A DNA stretch of 64,000 nt from Desulfoscipio geothermicus (lineage in GTDB: Bacteria; Bacillota; Desulfotomaculia; Desulfotomaculales; Desulfallaceae). The position numbers were made by a program, and so were the translations under genes. A model generated the notes under the pieces. It was not told the DNA's origin and did not search any database. It saw only the letters and a program-made list of their open reading frames with translations. Positions within the stretch are counted from its first letter, which is position 1, and every line of letters begins with the position of its first letter. The stretch lies in NCBI GenBank assembly GCA_016841205.1, contig JAENZP010000005.1, positions 62,001 through 126,000 of the forward strand, given 5' to 3'. Below are positions 1-7,599 of this stretch, in pieces.

Positions 1-194
1 AGCTGAGATTTCTTATTATTTGGAACTTGCAGACCACATTTTTCAAGCTTCCGCTCAATTTACAAACAGTGAATCACCTTTTTAGTTTAAATAGTTTTAT
101 AAGATGTAAACGTGTTAATTAACATCTCACGTGGAATGTAAAGCATAAAGTGGTTAATGCTTGTTTTTTGATAATCACATGTTATAGTATTGCA
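1..194. other. AT-rich non-coding left edge
   Basis: No coding region is supported here. A weak 6-bp hairpin (AAGCAT at 141-146 with ATGCTT at 157-162) followed by GTTTTTTG could be a rightward terminator for a gene to the left of the window, but the stem is short. It does not work as a terminator for the leftward phosphatase gene that ends at 195. Confidence 0.4.
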
Positions 195-830
195 TCAGCT
201 TTTTAAATCAAGCTTTTCCAGGACGTCGGCAAAACCGGCCACGGGTATGGCGGGGATCCCCTCGGACCGGCAATAATCAAGCAGCCGACCCTTGGCGAAT
301 ACAAGATCACTGTGGCCGGCGGGGCAAATATCGGAGATGCCATCCCCAACATAAACCACTTGACTGCCCGGTTGAGTTAAACGCTCCAATAAAGAACGTT
401 TACAGGTACCACATAAACCACAGTCCTGGTTATAGTAGGTACAGCTGATACGAAATCCCTTTTCATACAATAGGTGATTGGCATAATAAGGTATTTTAAA
501 ACCATGTTTGTTTAAAATATATTCAATGCAAAAGTCGTAGCCATCGCTAAGTATATAAACCGGATAGCATTCTTTCTTGCAAAAATTTAGGAAATCCCCA
601 AAATTCTCATCAATCTTTATACCATCCAGCAACCTGCGCAGGTCATCCAAAGTAGCGTGGAAAAGCCGAAAAGTCCTGTTGGCGCATTCCTCAGTGGGCA
701 TTTCCCTTTTCTCCCACAATTCATTAATTTGCTGCCAGCCCTCACCGGCAAAAGCCTCTACCATGGCTACACAGGTATCCCTTTGGGTAATGGTTCCGTC
801 AAAGTCTATGAAAAACACTTTTTTTATCAT
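195..830 (-). CDS. HAD-IB phosphatase, MtnX/PSP-like, in the thiamine operon
   Basis: About 211 residues of the haloacid-dehalogenase phosphatase fold. Motif I DFDGT lies at residues 9-13 with the nucleophile Asp, the motif II serine is in ILSDGYD near residue 95, and the acidic motif III GDGISD is near residue 163. The family is PSPase/MtnX-like (subfamily IB). I chose the ATG at 830 because AAAGGA precedes it by seven bases; an in-frame codon at 836 lies inside that site. It is the last gene of the TPP-riboswitch operon, 12 bases after thiE. This context suggests a phosphatase acting on a thiamine intermediate such as thiamine monophosphate, but that is inference. MTA-salvage MtnX activity is less likely because no other mtn genes are nearby. 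Confidence 0.8.
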   Translation of the reverse strand: MIKKVFFIDFDGTITQRDTCVAMVEAFAGEGWQQINELWEKREMPTEECANRTFRLFHATLDDLRRLLDGIKIDENFGDFLNFCKKECYPVYILSDGYDFCIEYILNKHGFKIPYYANHLLYEKGFRISCTYYNQDCGLCGTCKRSLLERLTQPGSQVVYVGDGISDICPAGHSDLVFAKGRLLDYCRSEGIPAIPVAGFADVLEKLDLKS

Positions 831-842
831 CTGCATCCTTTC

Positions 843-1472
843 CTAACCTTTCTTCTGCCAGGCATCACAAAGCTCTCTGGAAGTACGGGCCGGGTCAAAG
901 CTCCCCAGGATACCTGAGATTATGGATATCCCATCTGCGCCGGACTTCTTGACTTCCCTCACATTGTTCAGGTTAATGCCGCCGATACCCACAACGGGAA
1001 TAGACACTGAATCCTTGATATTGCGCAACCCTTCTACTCCCAAGGGTTCGATAGTGACTGCCTTGGTTGTCGTAGTATAAACAGGACCCGCTCCCAGGTA
1101 ATCAGCCCCGTTCCTTTCACCGTAAACGGCTTCATCAATATTTGAAACAGAATAACCTATTATTTTTTGGGGCCCCAGGAGATTCCGAACCACCTGAAGA
1201 GGTAGATCCTCTTGGCCGATATGGATACCGTCGGCATCAACAGCCAAAGCGATATCCAGCCGGTCATTGATCAGTAAAGGCACCTTATATCTGACGGCAA
1301 GGCTCTTAAGAGCGAGAGCAATTTGGTAAAAATCCCTGCTGGAGATTTGTTTCTCTCTAAGCTGCACCAGGGTAACCCCCCCGCGCAAAGCGGATTCTAC
1401 CGTTTGGTACAAGTCCCGGCCTCCTAGAATAGCCCGGTCGGTAACCAGGTATAAACTATAATCACATTTCAT
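843..1472 (-). CDS. thiE: Thiamine-phosphate synthase ThiE
   Basis: Joins hydroxymethylpyrimidine diphosphate and thiazole phosphate to give thiamine monophosphate. The TIM-barrel signature is clear: LYLVTDR near the start, GGVTLVQLREK, LINDRLDIALAVDADG with the HIGQEDLP segment that binds the pyrimidine diphosphate, YLGAGPVYTTTTK and PVVGIGGI. Length of about 210 residues is normal. Two starts are possible: a GTG at 1481 overlapping the thiD stop by four bases, or the ATG at 1472 with GGGGTG six bases upstream; I prefer the ATG. Translational coupling to thiD is likely in either case. Confidence 0.95.
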   Translation of the reverse strand: MKCDYSLYLVTDRAILGGRDLYQTVESALRGGVTLVQLREKQISSRDFYQIALALKSLAVRYKVPLLINDRLDIALAVDADGIHIGQEDLPLQVVRNLLGPQKIIGYSVSNIDEAVYGERNGADYLGAGPVYTTTTKAVTIEPLGVEGLRNIKDSVSIPVVGIGGINLNNVREVKKSGADGISIISGILGSFDPARTSRELCDAWQKKG

Positions 1473-1477
1473 GGTTT

Positions 1478-2293
1478 TCACCCCGCTCCGTTCATCTTCT
1501 CATCACTATGCTTAAAAAATTGATAAAAGTGGTGGGTCGGCCCCACCCCTTGTCCTAGAGGAAAGGCATGGGCAATAGCACCACTAATGTATTCCTTGGC
1601 CCCAGCCACCGCCTCCCCCACCGGGAAGCCCTTGGCCAGGAAGGCGGCGATAGCTGAGGAAAAGGTGCAGCCTGTTCCATGAGTGTGAAGGGTGGATATT
1701 CTGCCACTCTCAAAGTAACGGAAAGCCTTTCCGTCATACAGAACATCAGTTGCATCACCCTCCAGGTGCCCACCCTTGACCACTACATTCTTTGCCCCCA
1801 ACAGGTTAATTTTCACGGCGGCCTTTTCCATTGCGGGCAAAGTTAATATTTTTTCCCCGGTGATAGTCTCCGCCTCCAAAATATTGGGGGTGACCACCTC
1901 CGCCAAGGGCAGCAGTTCGTTTAGCAATGACTCCCTTGCCTGGGGTTGTAAAAGAGCGCAGCCGCTTTTGGAAACCATTACCGGATCCAAAACGATATTT
2001 TTAGCCTTATGCATAATCAGTGACTCAGCAATGGTCTTAATGATAGCCTCGCTTGACACCATGCCGATTTTAACGGCATCTACTTGGATGTCTACAAAAA
2101 TAGCGTTTATCTGGTCTCTTATAATTTCCAGGTCCATTTCCCGTACATTATATACGCCCCGGGTATTCTGAGCGGTCACCGCTGTTATGACACTCATACC
2201 ATAAGTACCCAAAGCACTGAAAGTTTTCAGATCAGCCTGTATTCCCGCCCCCCCGCAAGAATCGGAACCAGCTATGGTTAAAACTTTAATCAT
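1478..2293 (-). CDS. thiD: Hydroxymethylpyrimidine (phosphate) kinase ThiD
   Basis: Phosphorylates HMP and HMP phosphate to the diphosphate used by ThiE. Ribokinase-fold markers are intact: TIAGSDSCGGAGIQADLK at the N-terminus, AVTAQNT, LDPVMVSKSG, and GTGCTFSSAIAAFLAKG carrying the catalytic region near the C-terminus. The ATG at 2293 fits the family start and has AAAGGA about 12 bases upstream; a TTG at 2323 would add ten atypical residues. The gene sits between the PurM-fold gene and thiE under the TPP riboswitch. Confidence 0.95.
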   Translation of the reverse strand: MIKVLTIAGSDSCGGAGIQADLKTFSALGTYGMSVITAVTAQNTRGVYNVREMDLEIIRDQINAIFVDIQVDAVKIGMVSSEAIIKTIAESLIMHKAKNIVLDPVMVSKSGCALLQPQARESLLNELLPLAEVVTPNILEAETITGEKILTLPAMEKAAVKINLLGAKNVVVKGGHLEGDATDVLYDGKAFRYFESGRISTLHTHGTGCTFSSAIAAFLAKGFPVGEAVAGAKEYISGAIAHAFPLGQGVGPTHHFYQFFKHSDEKMNGAG

Positions 2294-2385
2294 TCTTATA
2301 CCCATTCCTTTCTTGGGACACAAAACTTCATAAATTCAAAAAGACCTCTTATTTCAAACACCACGGCAACAGTCCGGGTCCATAA

Positions 2386-3411
2386 TTAACCCTGGGCCAG
2401 TGCCCCGAAGAAAACTTCCCAGAAGAGATCCACCTGCGGCGGCAGCAATTCTGTTACCTTGCCATCAAATTCCGCCCAGCGGCAGCCCTCCGCCCGGGGC
2501 ACTACCTTTCCAATCACAGCAGCCGGTAAGCCGGCATTCTTATAAGCGGTTAATACAGCCCCGGCCTTTTCCGGATCCACAGTAAGCACCAAGGTACCCT
2601 CACTAATTACCTCATAAGGATTAAGTTGAAAATGGCTGCAGATAGCTTCTACATCGGGAGGCACCATGACTGCTGAGCGCTGAATACGCAAACCCACGCC
2701 GGAGGCTTGGGCCACTTCCCACAGGCCCCGAGCCAATCCGCCCTCCGTGGCATCATGCATAGCATGAACCCCACCGCATGCCGCGGCCAAAAGAGCATCT
2801 TCCACCACGGTCATTTCCCTAATTCTACGGGAAGCCTTTTCAACTAGTTCTTCAGAAATGCCGGCCACTCGTAGACTGTTCCCCAGTTCGCTGCCCAGAA
2901 GAGCGGCTGCCTCTATAGCAACCCCTTTGGTAATCAGCACCACATCTCCTACCCGGGCACCCATGGGTGTTACATATTCCCGGCCCATTCCCCACACGGT
3001 AATACCACCTATAGTCGGGACAGTCACCGCACCGTAGAAACCTGTATGGCCACCAACTATGGAGATTCCCAGTTCCCGAGCGCTTGTACTAATGCTTTGT
3101 ACCAGTCGGGTAATGTATTCCTCAGAAGTCTCAGGCGGGATAAGCAGGGAGTAAGTCATAAACTGAGGCTTAATTCCTGTTACCGCCACATCACTGGCTC
3201 CAATATGGACGGTAATCCAACCGAAATCCTCAGGCAATGTGGTAGGCCCGGGAAAGATAGGGTCCTCAGCAATAGCCATGAACTGATCACCTATTTCTAA
3301 AATAGCCGCGTCGACACCCATACATGGCCCAACTATTACCCCGGGGTTAGTGGCACCTGTTTCAGGCAGAATAGCTTTTTTAAAAAAATCGTCATTAACC
3401 TTACCGATCAT
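2386..3411 (-). CDS. AIR synthase-related (PurM/HypE/ThiL-fold) protein
   Basis: About 341 residues of the PurM-like ATP-binding superfamily that contains PurM, HypE, SelD and ThiL. Visible markers are GVDAAILEIGD near residue 30 (equivalent to the GDDAAV loop), HIGASDVAVTGIKP, VVGGHTGFYG, GDVVLITKG and HDATEGGLARGLWEVA. The last is HypE-like rather than ThiL-like. The ATG at 3411 follows AAGGAG at good spacing, so the upstream 17 codons are dropped. It is the first gene after the TPP riboswitch, so it probably acts in thiamine metabolism, possibly in place of ThiL. No hydrogenase genes are near, which argues against a HypE role. The exact reaction is unknown. Confidence 0.8.
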   Translation of the reverse strand: MIGKVNDDFFKKAILPETGATNPGVIVGPCMGVDAAILEIGDQFMAIAEDPIFPGPTTLPEDFGWITVHIGASDVAVTGIKPQFMTYSLLIPPETSEEYITRLVQSISTSARELGISIVGGHTGFYGAVTVPTIGGITVWGMGREYVTPMGARVGDVVLITKGVAIEAAALLGSELGNSLRVAGISEELVEKASRRIREMTVVEDALLAAACGGVHAMHDATEGGLARGLWEVAQASGVGLRIQRSAVMVPPDVEAICSHFQLNPYEVISEGTLVLTVDPEKAGAVLTAYKNAGLPAAVIGKVVPRAEGCRWAEFDGKVTELLPPQVDLFWEVFFGALAQG

Positions 3412-3450
3412 CTGGTTTTTCACTCCTTGTAGGTTATTTGCATAAGACAA

Positions 3451-3474
3451 AAAAATAAACACCCCTGCTCGAAG
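3451..3474 (-). terminator. Riboswitch expression-platform terminator
   Basis: On the minus strand CACTTC pairs with GGGGTG around the loop GAGCA, followed by TTTATTTTTTT. It stands between the TPP aptamer and the first gene of the operon, so it is the likely regulated terminator. The same hairpin recurs at the second repeat copy behind folK, where U/C differences keep the pairing. Confidence 0.75.
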
Positions 3475-3497
3475 TGCCGCAAATAGCTAAGGTGCAT
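3454..3497. repeat. Direct repeat copy 1 (riboswitch 3' end)
   Basis: This 44-base segment matches 9425-9468 at 40 of 44 positions in the same orientation. It covers the closing strand of the TPP aptamer and its terminator. The two copies enclose about 6 kb holding the accessory genes. Confidence 0.9.
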
Positions 3498-3568
3498 TTC
3501 CCTTCGCTGGTATTACCCAGAGCAGGTTCAATGGGTTGGCATACCGCCTCTCAGCCTTTCGGCACCCC
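3490..3568 (-). promoter_or_regulatory. TPP (THI-element) riboswitch aptamer
   Basis: Read on the minus strand, GGGGTGCC opens P1, followed by GGCTGAGAGG (the CTGAGA signature), ACCTGCTCTGGGTAATACC and AGCGAAGGGAA, closing with TGCACC. These are the hallmark conserved segments of the thiamine pyrophosphate aptamer. It lies directly upstream of the PurM-fold/thiD/thiE/phosphatase operon. Off-switching through the terminator at 3453-3474 is expected. Confidence 0.95.
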
Positions 3569-3648
3569 AAATGACTTCCTGTATATTATTATGCTTAAAC
3601 TTTTACTTCGTATTAATTATACTACCATGGCTGTCTAAAATAAATGAA

Positions 3649-4848
3649 TCATTTCGTATATTCCATCGGTATATATCTAATACCGTCCCGTAATTGCTCC
3701 GCACCGGTATCAGAAAACCCTAAATGGCGGTACACTTCGGCAGCAAATGGAGAGGAATGAACTGTTATATGACCGGACATGCTGTTTTTAAGGACCGCCT
3801 CAAACAGTTTTCTGCCGATGCCGCGCCTGTGATATTGACTGTCCACAAATAACAATGCAATGTGATTGCCGTTGTTTCTTGTCGCGGCAACACCGACGAT
3901 TTTCTCCCCGCCGAGTGCGCCGTATAAAATAAGACCGCCTGTCATTTCCTTGCTGTCAATGAAGCTTTTAAAGCTGCGGATGCCTTCTTCGCAGTAATCG
4001 GGCGCTTCAAACTCCATAAATACTTTCCAGACAAGGCGCAGCGCTTCGGGTATCTCCGGCTGTGCCAGCTTCCTGATCTGGATCTGTTCGTTTACCGATG
4101 GGGCGGTAAAGAATCTGACCGCCGCGCCAACTATCCGGTCCATGCCACCGGGGACTTGAAAACCGTGGTCTGCGCCCTCCACCTCGGTAAGTGCCGCACC
4201 GGACAGCTTTGCAAAGCGACGTGCATCGTCTACCGGCGCTGTTTCGTCGGCGGTTCCGTGTACCATCGCAAGCTCGGCCATACCGGAGCGGTAGTGCTTA
4301 AACACATCATGCGAGTCCAGATCGGCTAAAAATTCACGCGTGAATTTCAGAGGGCGGACATAGCCCTCGTCCAACATAACAAAGCCTTTTGAGTCTAGCT
4401 CGGCGCGGTGTTCCGGCGTTATATTGCGCCTTATTATCCCCGGCATGTCCACGGCCGCGCAGCGCAGAAAGGATTTGCGCCCCGCGTGTGCGCACGTTGA
4501 TAGATAAATCAGGCTGATATACGCACCAAAGCTGGATGAGAAGTAGGCGATTTTCGCCATTGGATTAAGCTCCCGAACATGCGCTTCGACGGCGGCAAGG
4601 TCGTTTAAACAGTTCCGAATTCTGAGCATTACTCCGTCAACCGGGCTGTCACCGTGGGCAGGGAAATCAAAGCTGAACGTTCCAATCCCGTGCTTCGGCA
4701 GAGCGGACAAGACTGCTTCCGCGGTGGGGCTTTCCTTGTTGCTGCCGAATCCGTGGCTGATTATGACGATCAGTTTTTCATTTCCAATCAGATTATTAAT
4801 GCATGGGATGTCATATCCGTTTTCGCCTTGAATGATTTCTTTTTTCAT
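3649..4848 (-). CDS. Alpha/beta hydrolase fused to a GNAT acetyltransferase
   Basis: About 399 residues in two domains. Residues 1-250 are a serine hydrolase: ISHGFGSN oxyanion region, nucleophile in SSSFGAY (a variant of GxSxG), acid in HGTADETAPV and histidine in GADHGFQVPGG. Residues 265-399 are a GNAT domain with LLFVDSQYHRRGIGRKLFEA as the acetyl-CoA loop and VYRHLGF near the end. The ATG at 4848 follows GGGAG; the 62 codons upstream overlap the Fpg-like gene and are rejected. It starts 13 bases after that gene ends, so the two are co-transcribed. Substrates are unknown. Confidence 0.8.
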   Translation of the reverse strand: MKKEIIQGENGYDIPCINNLIGNEKLIVIISHGFGSNKESPTAEAVLSALPKHGIGTFSFDFPAHGDSPVDGVMLRIRNCLNDLAAVEAHVRELNPMAKIAYFSSSFGAYISLIYLSTCAHAGRKSFLRCAAVDMPGIIRRNITPEHRAELDSKGFVMLDEGYVRPLKFTREFLADLDSHDVFKHYRSGMAELAMVHGTADETAPVDDARRFAKLSGAALTEVEGADHGFQVPGGMDRIVGAAVRFFTAPSVNEQIQIRKLAQPEIPEALRLVWKVFMEFEAPDYCEEGIRSFKSFIDSKEMTGGLILYGALGGEKIVGVAATRNNGNHIALLFVDSQYHRRGIGRKLFEAVLKNSMSGHITVHSSPFAAEVYRHLGFSDTGAEQLRDGIRYIPMEYTK

Positions 4849-4861
4849 TCCATATCTCCCG

Positions 4862-5692
4862 TTATTCGTTAAGCGGCTGGCAAACCGGGCACCAGTAGAC
4901 CGCGCCGCCAAGATAGGCGGCCTTTTGTATTTCCGCGCCGCAGACAGGGCAGGGCTTTCCAACTGTATTTCTACTGAGAATGGTCCTGTATCCGCCCGCG
5001 TTACCGAACAAATCCTTTTCAGTGTCGCGGCCATTAAGCCTTGTCATTTCCACAAGCGTGTCCTTGACCGAGCGGAACATCCCTTCAAGCTCTTTTTCCG
5101 TCAGCGTTCCCATCCTGCGCTTCGGGTGAACGCCGGCATGGAACAGGATATCCTGCAGCACGCCGTTGCCGAGACCTGGAATGCGCTGCTTAGTTGCGAG
5201 AAACGCCTTACTTGACAGCTTGTCCGTGCCGTCGGCGCGAAGCGTATCAAAGTACGCCCTGTCAAAGATACCGGTCAGGGGCTGCGGCTTTTCTTTAGCA
5301 ACGAGGTAGTATTTATTGTCGTACTCTCCGTGTATAAACGCCAGGACAGCACCATACATTTGGACCGTGCAGACGAGAGTGCTCCCGTCATTAAGCTCAA
5401 TCAAAAGCTGATGTTTGGACGGCGCTTTGCGGGAATTATCATAATAACGCAAATTCGCCCCGTCGCCAAATACGATACGGCGGTCGCCGGCGGTGATCTC
5501 CACCATTGCTCCGATGCCGAAGCTGTCTCCGACAACCTGCCCGGTAAGGAGCGCGTCATAATCCGCCGGGTCGCCGTAATAAAATGCAAACTTATGCGGC
5601 GAGGCGCTGGCGGCAACTCTGCGGATTGCTTTGCCGCGCACCGTTTCATTCAGCTGCCTCGCGATGGTCGTACTTTCGGGTATCTCAAGCAT
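4862..5692 (-). CDS. Fpg/Nei-family DNA glycosylase-like protein
   Basis: 276 residues aligned with formamidopyrimidine-DNA glycosylase/endonuclease VIII along the whole length. The helix-two-turn-helix region includes KQRIPGLGNGVLQDILFHAG near residue 170, and a zinc finger closes the protein (CPVCGAEIQ ... WCPVCQ). The N-terminus reads MLEIPE instead of the family MPELPE, so the proline that becomes the catalytic N-terminal amine is leucine here, while the next glutamate is kept. It may lack classical lyase chemistry or use another residue. The ATG is preceded by GAAGGT. It lies between the response regulator and the hydrolase-GNAT gene. Confidence 0.8.
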   Translation of the reverse strand: MLEIPESTTIARQLNETVRGKAIRRVAASASPHKFAFYYGDPADYDALLTGQVVGDSFGIGAMVEITAGDRRIVFGDGANLRYYDNSRKAPSKHQLLIELNDGSTLVCTVQMYGAVLAFIHGEYDNKYYLVAKEKPQPLTGIFDRAYFDTLRADGTDKLSSKAFLATKQRIPGLGNGVLQDILFHAGVHPKRRMGTLTEKELEGMFRSVKDTLVEMTRLNGRDTEKDLFGNAGGYRTILSRNTVGKPCPVCGAEIQKAAYLGGAVYWCPVCQPLNE

Positions 5693-5772
5693 TGTATTTG
5701 TACCTTCTTTCCCTGCGGTAATTCTTCTGCAAACATGCCATCAATTAGTCCTGTGAAGAAAACCTTGTTAAG

Positions 5773-6432
5773 TCATTTTGATTTGGGGATATCGAAGCGA
5801 TAACCTATTTTGTAAACAGTTACAATTGCATCCTGTAAGTCCAACTTGCTGCGCAGACGTTGAACATGCATATCTACAGTCCGGGTCTCTCCCATATAAT
5901 CATAGCCCCATACATGCTCCAGGATCTGTTCACGCGAAAGAGCGATGGCCTGGTTTTGGATGAAGAGGGTCAGAAGTTCAAATTCCTTATGGGTCAGGTA
6001 AACTTCCTGCCCCTGCTTACGGACCACTCGCTCTTCCATACAGATCTCCAGGTCGCGGATGACAATGCTCGGATGGCTGCGGTAACGCCGTAACACCGCA
6101 GCCATCCGAGCAATCAGTTCAACAGCCTCAAATGGTTTGACCATATAGTCATCAGCTCCCAGATTGAGAGCTCTGACCTTATCGCTTACCTGATCTCTAG
6201 CGGTAAGAAAAATAACCGGAAGACCTCTCCTTTTTAGCTCCTGCAGGATATCAAAACCGCTCATTACAGGCAGCATCACATCCAAAATCACGATATGAAA
6301 CACTTCTCTGCCCAGGAAATCGAGGGCTTCCACGCCATCATAGACCTGCAACGCTTCATAGCCGGCAATTTCGAGGTTCATTCTGATTAGATCAGAGATT
6401 GACCGATCATCCTCTACAACCAAGACCTTCAT
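5773..6432 (-). CDS. OmpR/PhoB-type response regulator
   Basis: About 219 residues. The receiver domain (1-115) carries VEDDRS at its start, the phosphoacceptor Asp in IVILDVMLPVMSG, the conserved threonine in FLTARD and the lysine in MVKPF. The C-terminal winged helix contains LTHKEFELLTLF, ILEHVWGYDYMGETRTVDMH and YKIGYRF. It is transcribed after the sensor kinase and lipoprotein genes, 22 bases behind the lipoprotein stop, so it is their cognate regulator by context. Two adjacent ATG codons (6435, 6432) are possible starts. Confidence 0.93.
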   Translation of the reverse strand: MKVLVVEDDRSISDLIRMNLEIAGYEALQVYDGVEALDFLGREVFHIVILDVMLPVMSGFDILQELKRRGLPVIFLTARDQVSDKVRALNLGADDYMVKPFEAVELIARMAAVLRRYRSHPSIVIRDLEICMEERVVRKQGQEVYLTHKEFELLTLFIQNQAIALSREQILEHVWGYDYMGETRTVDMHVQRLRSKLDLQDAIVTVYKIGYRFDIPKSK

Positions 6433-6453
6433 CAAGATTAAGACGCTCCTCTA

Positions 6454-7557
6454 TTATAATTCAAAAAAGAATAGCGAACTAACATTCCCGCTACGATCCA
6501 CAAACACGTGCAACGACGAATCCGTATTGTCCCTATAACGCAGGGTTCCCGTATCCTTTTCGAAGGCTTCGAAGCGATAGTCTGTTAAGTTCTTCTGTTC
6601 CAAAAACCGTTCCGAAATCTCCCGCAGCTTTTCTTCACTGATTTCAGTTGCAGTTTTATTATAGAGCGGGTGATTTGTTCCCTCTACGGCACAGACCTTA
6701 CCGCTCAATGCATCTATCTGAGCGCCATATCTTATAAACCTGCCCTCAAGCGGAGCAATGTTTTTCCAGGAGACAAACCAGGTTGTTTCCCCTTTGTCTC
6801 CTTCAAACAACCGAACCTGCTCGATCAAACCGCTGATATCCACTTCGCCATAATACCGCTTTACGATTTCCTTGGCCATTTTAATCGCTTCTGCCCGGTC
6901 GACCTTCAAATCGCTTCCCTGCAAGGTGTAAGCAACCTGCTGCGAAAATTCAAATCCAGCCACATTGCCTGCCTCGTTAAAATAAAGCGTAATAAATTTG
7001 TCTATTCCATACCGGAATTCTACAAAAATTCCCTCCATATATGAACTGCTGGCTTCGAAGATACTTAAAGGAGCTTCCTCGACCAAAGCAAACTTGTCGA
7101 TAAAGGCTAAGGCAGTATCCTGGTACGCTAACACATCTTCCCTGGAAACGGTCCTGTGAACCCATTCCGGACGGTAACGCAGCTGCACCACTTCTCCCGA
7201 TTGAGCATCGATTTCAGCCGAATATATCGGTTTGTTGCCATCTTTCTCCAGCCAGCTAAGCTTCCAATACGGGTTCTTCCACAGAACCCCGTCGTCTTCA
7301 ATAAGAGTCGCCTTTAGAACCAAATTTTTGTCAATGTTCTCAATGTTAAAGAACTGCCGAAAGGCAGCTTCGGCCTTCTCCATTGCTTCTGTCTGCAGAA
7401 CAGAGGCGGCAAAATGGCCGGTATCTTCGATTCCATCCGCCGGTTTTTGTTCTTGAGAAAACACGACATTCCTTTCTATACCTCCAGCCTGGCACCCCCC
7501 CAGAGCAAGCAACAGCAGCAGCAAGATCAAACCAACACTTAACTTTTTCTTAAACAT
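6454..7557 (-). CDS. Lipoprotein with PepSY/YcdB-like repeats
   Basis: About 367 residues. An N-terminal signal peptide ends in the lipobox LALGGC, so the protein should be lipid-anchored outside the membrane. The body has repeated units of the PepSY/YcdB type, each ending in a strand such as SAEIDAQSGEVVQLRY or YGAQIDALSGKVCAVEG. Such domains are known in extracytoplasmic regulators of peptidases and sensors. The ATG at 7557 follows GAGGAG; the earlier in-frame codon at 7578 lacks a site. It lies between kinase and regulator genes, which suggests it modulates the kinase or the envelope stress it senses. No enzymatic motif is visible. Confidence 0.7.
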   Translation of the reverse strand: MFKKKLSVGLILLLLLLALGGCQAGGIERNVVFSQEQKPADGIEDTGHFAASVLQTEAMEKAEAAFRQFFNIENIDKNLVLKATLIEDDGVLWKNPYWKLSWLEKDGNKPIYSAEIDAQSGEVVQLRYRPEWVHRTVSREDVLAYQDTALAFIDKFALVEEAPLSIFEASSSYMEGIFVEFRYGIDKFITLYFNEAGNVAGFEFSQQVAYTLQGSDLKVDRAEAIKMAKEIVKRYYGEVDISGLIEQVRLFEGDKGETTWFVSWKNIAPLEGRFIRYGAQIDALSGKVCAVEGTNHPLYNKTATEISEEKLREISERFLEQKNLTDYRFEAFEKDTGTLRYRDNTDSSLHVFVDRSGNVSSLFFFEL

Positions 7558-7599
7558 GACTTCTCTCCTCGCTTTCATTTATTAAGATCTAATGAAAGC

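Noticed and set aside
139-170. Strong terminator at the left edge
   Set aside because: The stem is only six base pairs and its orientation does not fit the leftward operon; kept only as a weak remark.
2386-3411. Calling the PurM-fold gene hypE or thiL
   Set aside because: Motifs are closer to HypE, context is thiamine, and the protein lacks clear diagnostic residues for either, so no symbol is given.
5330-5803. 157-codon plus-strand frame opposite the Fpg-like gene
   Set aside because: Composition is that of a reverse complement of a real gene and it has no start signal.
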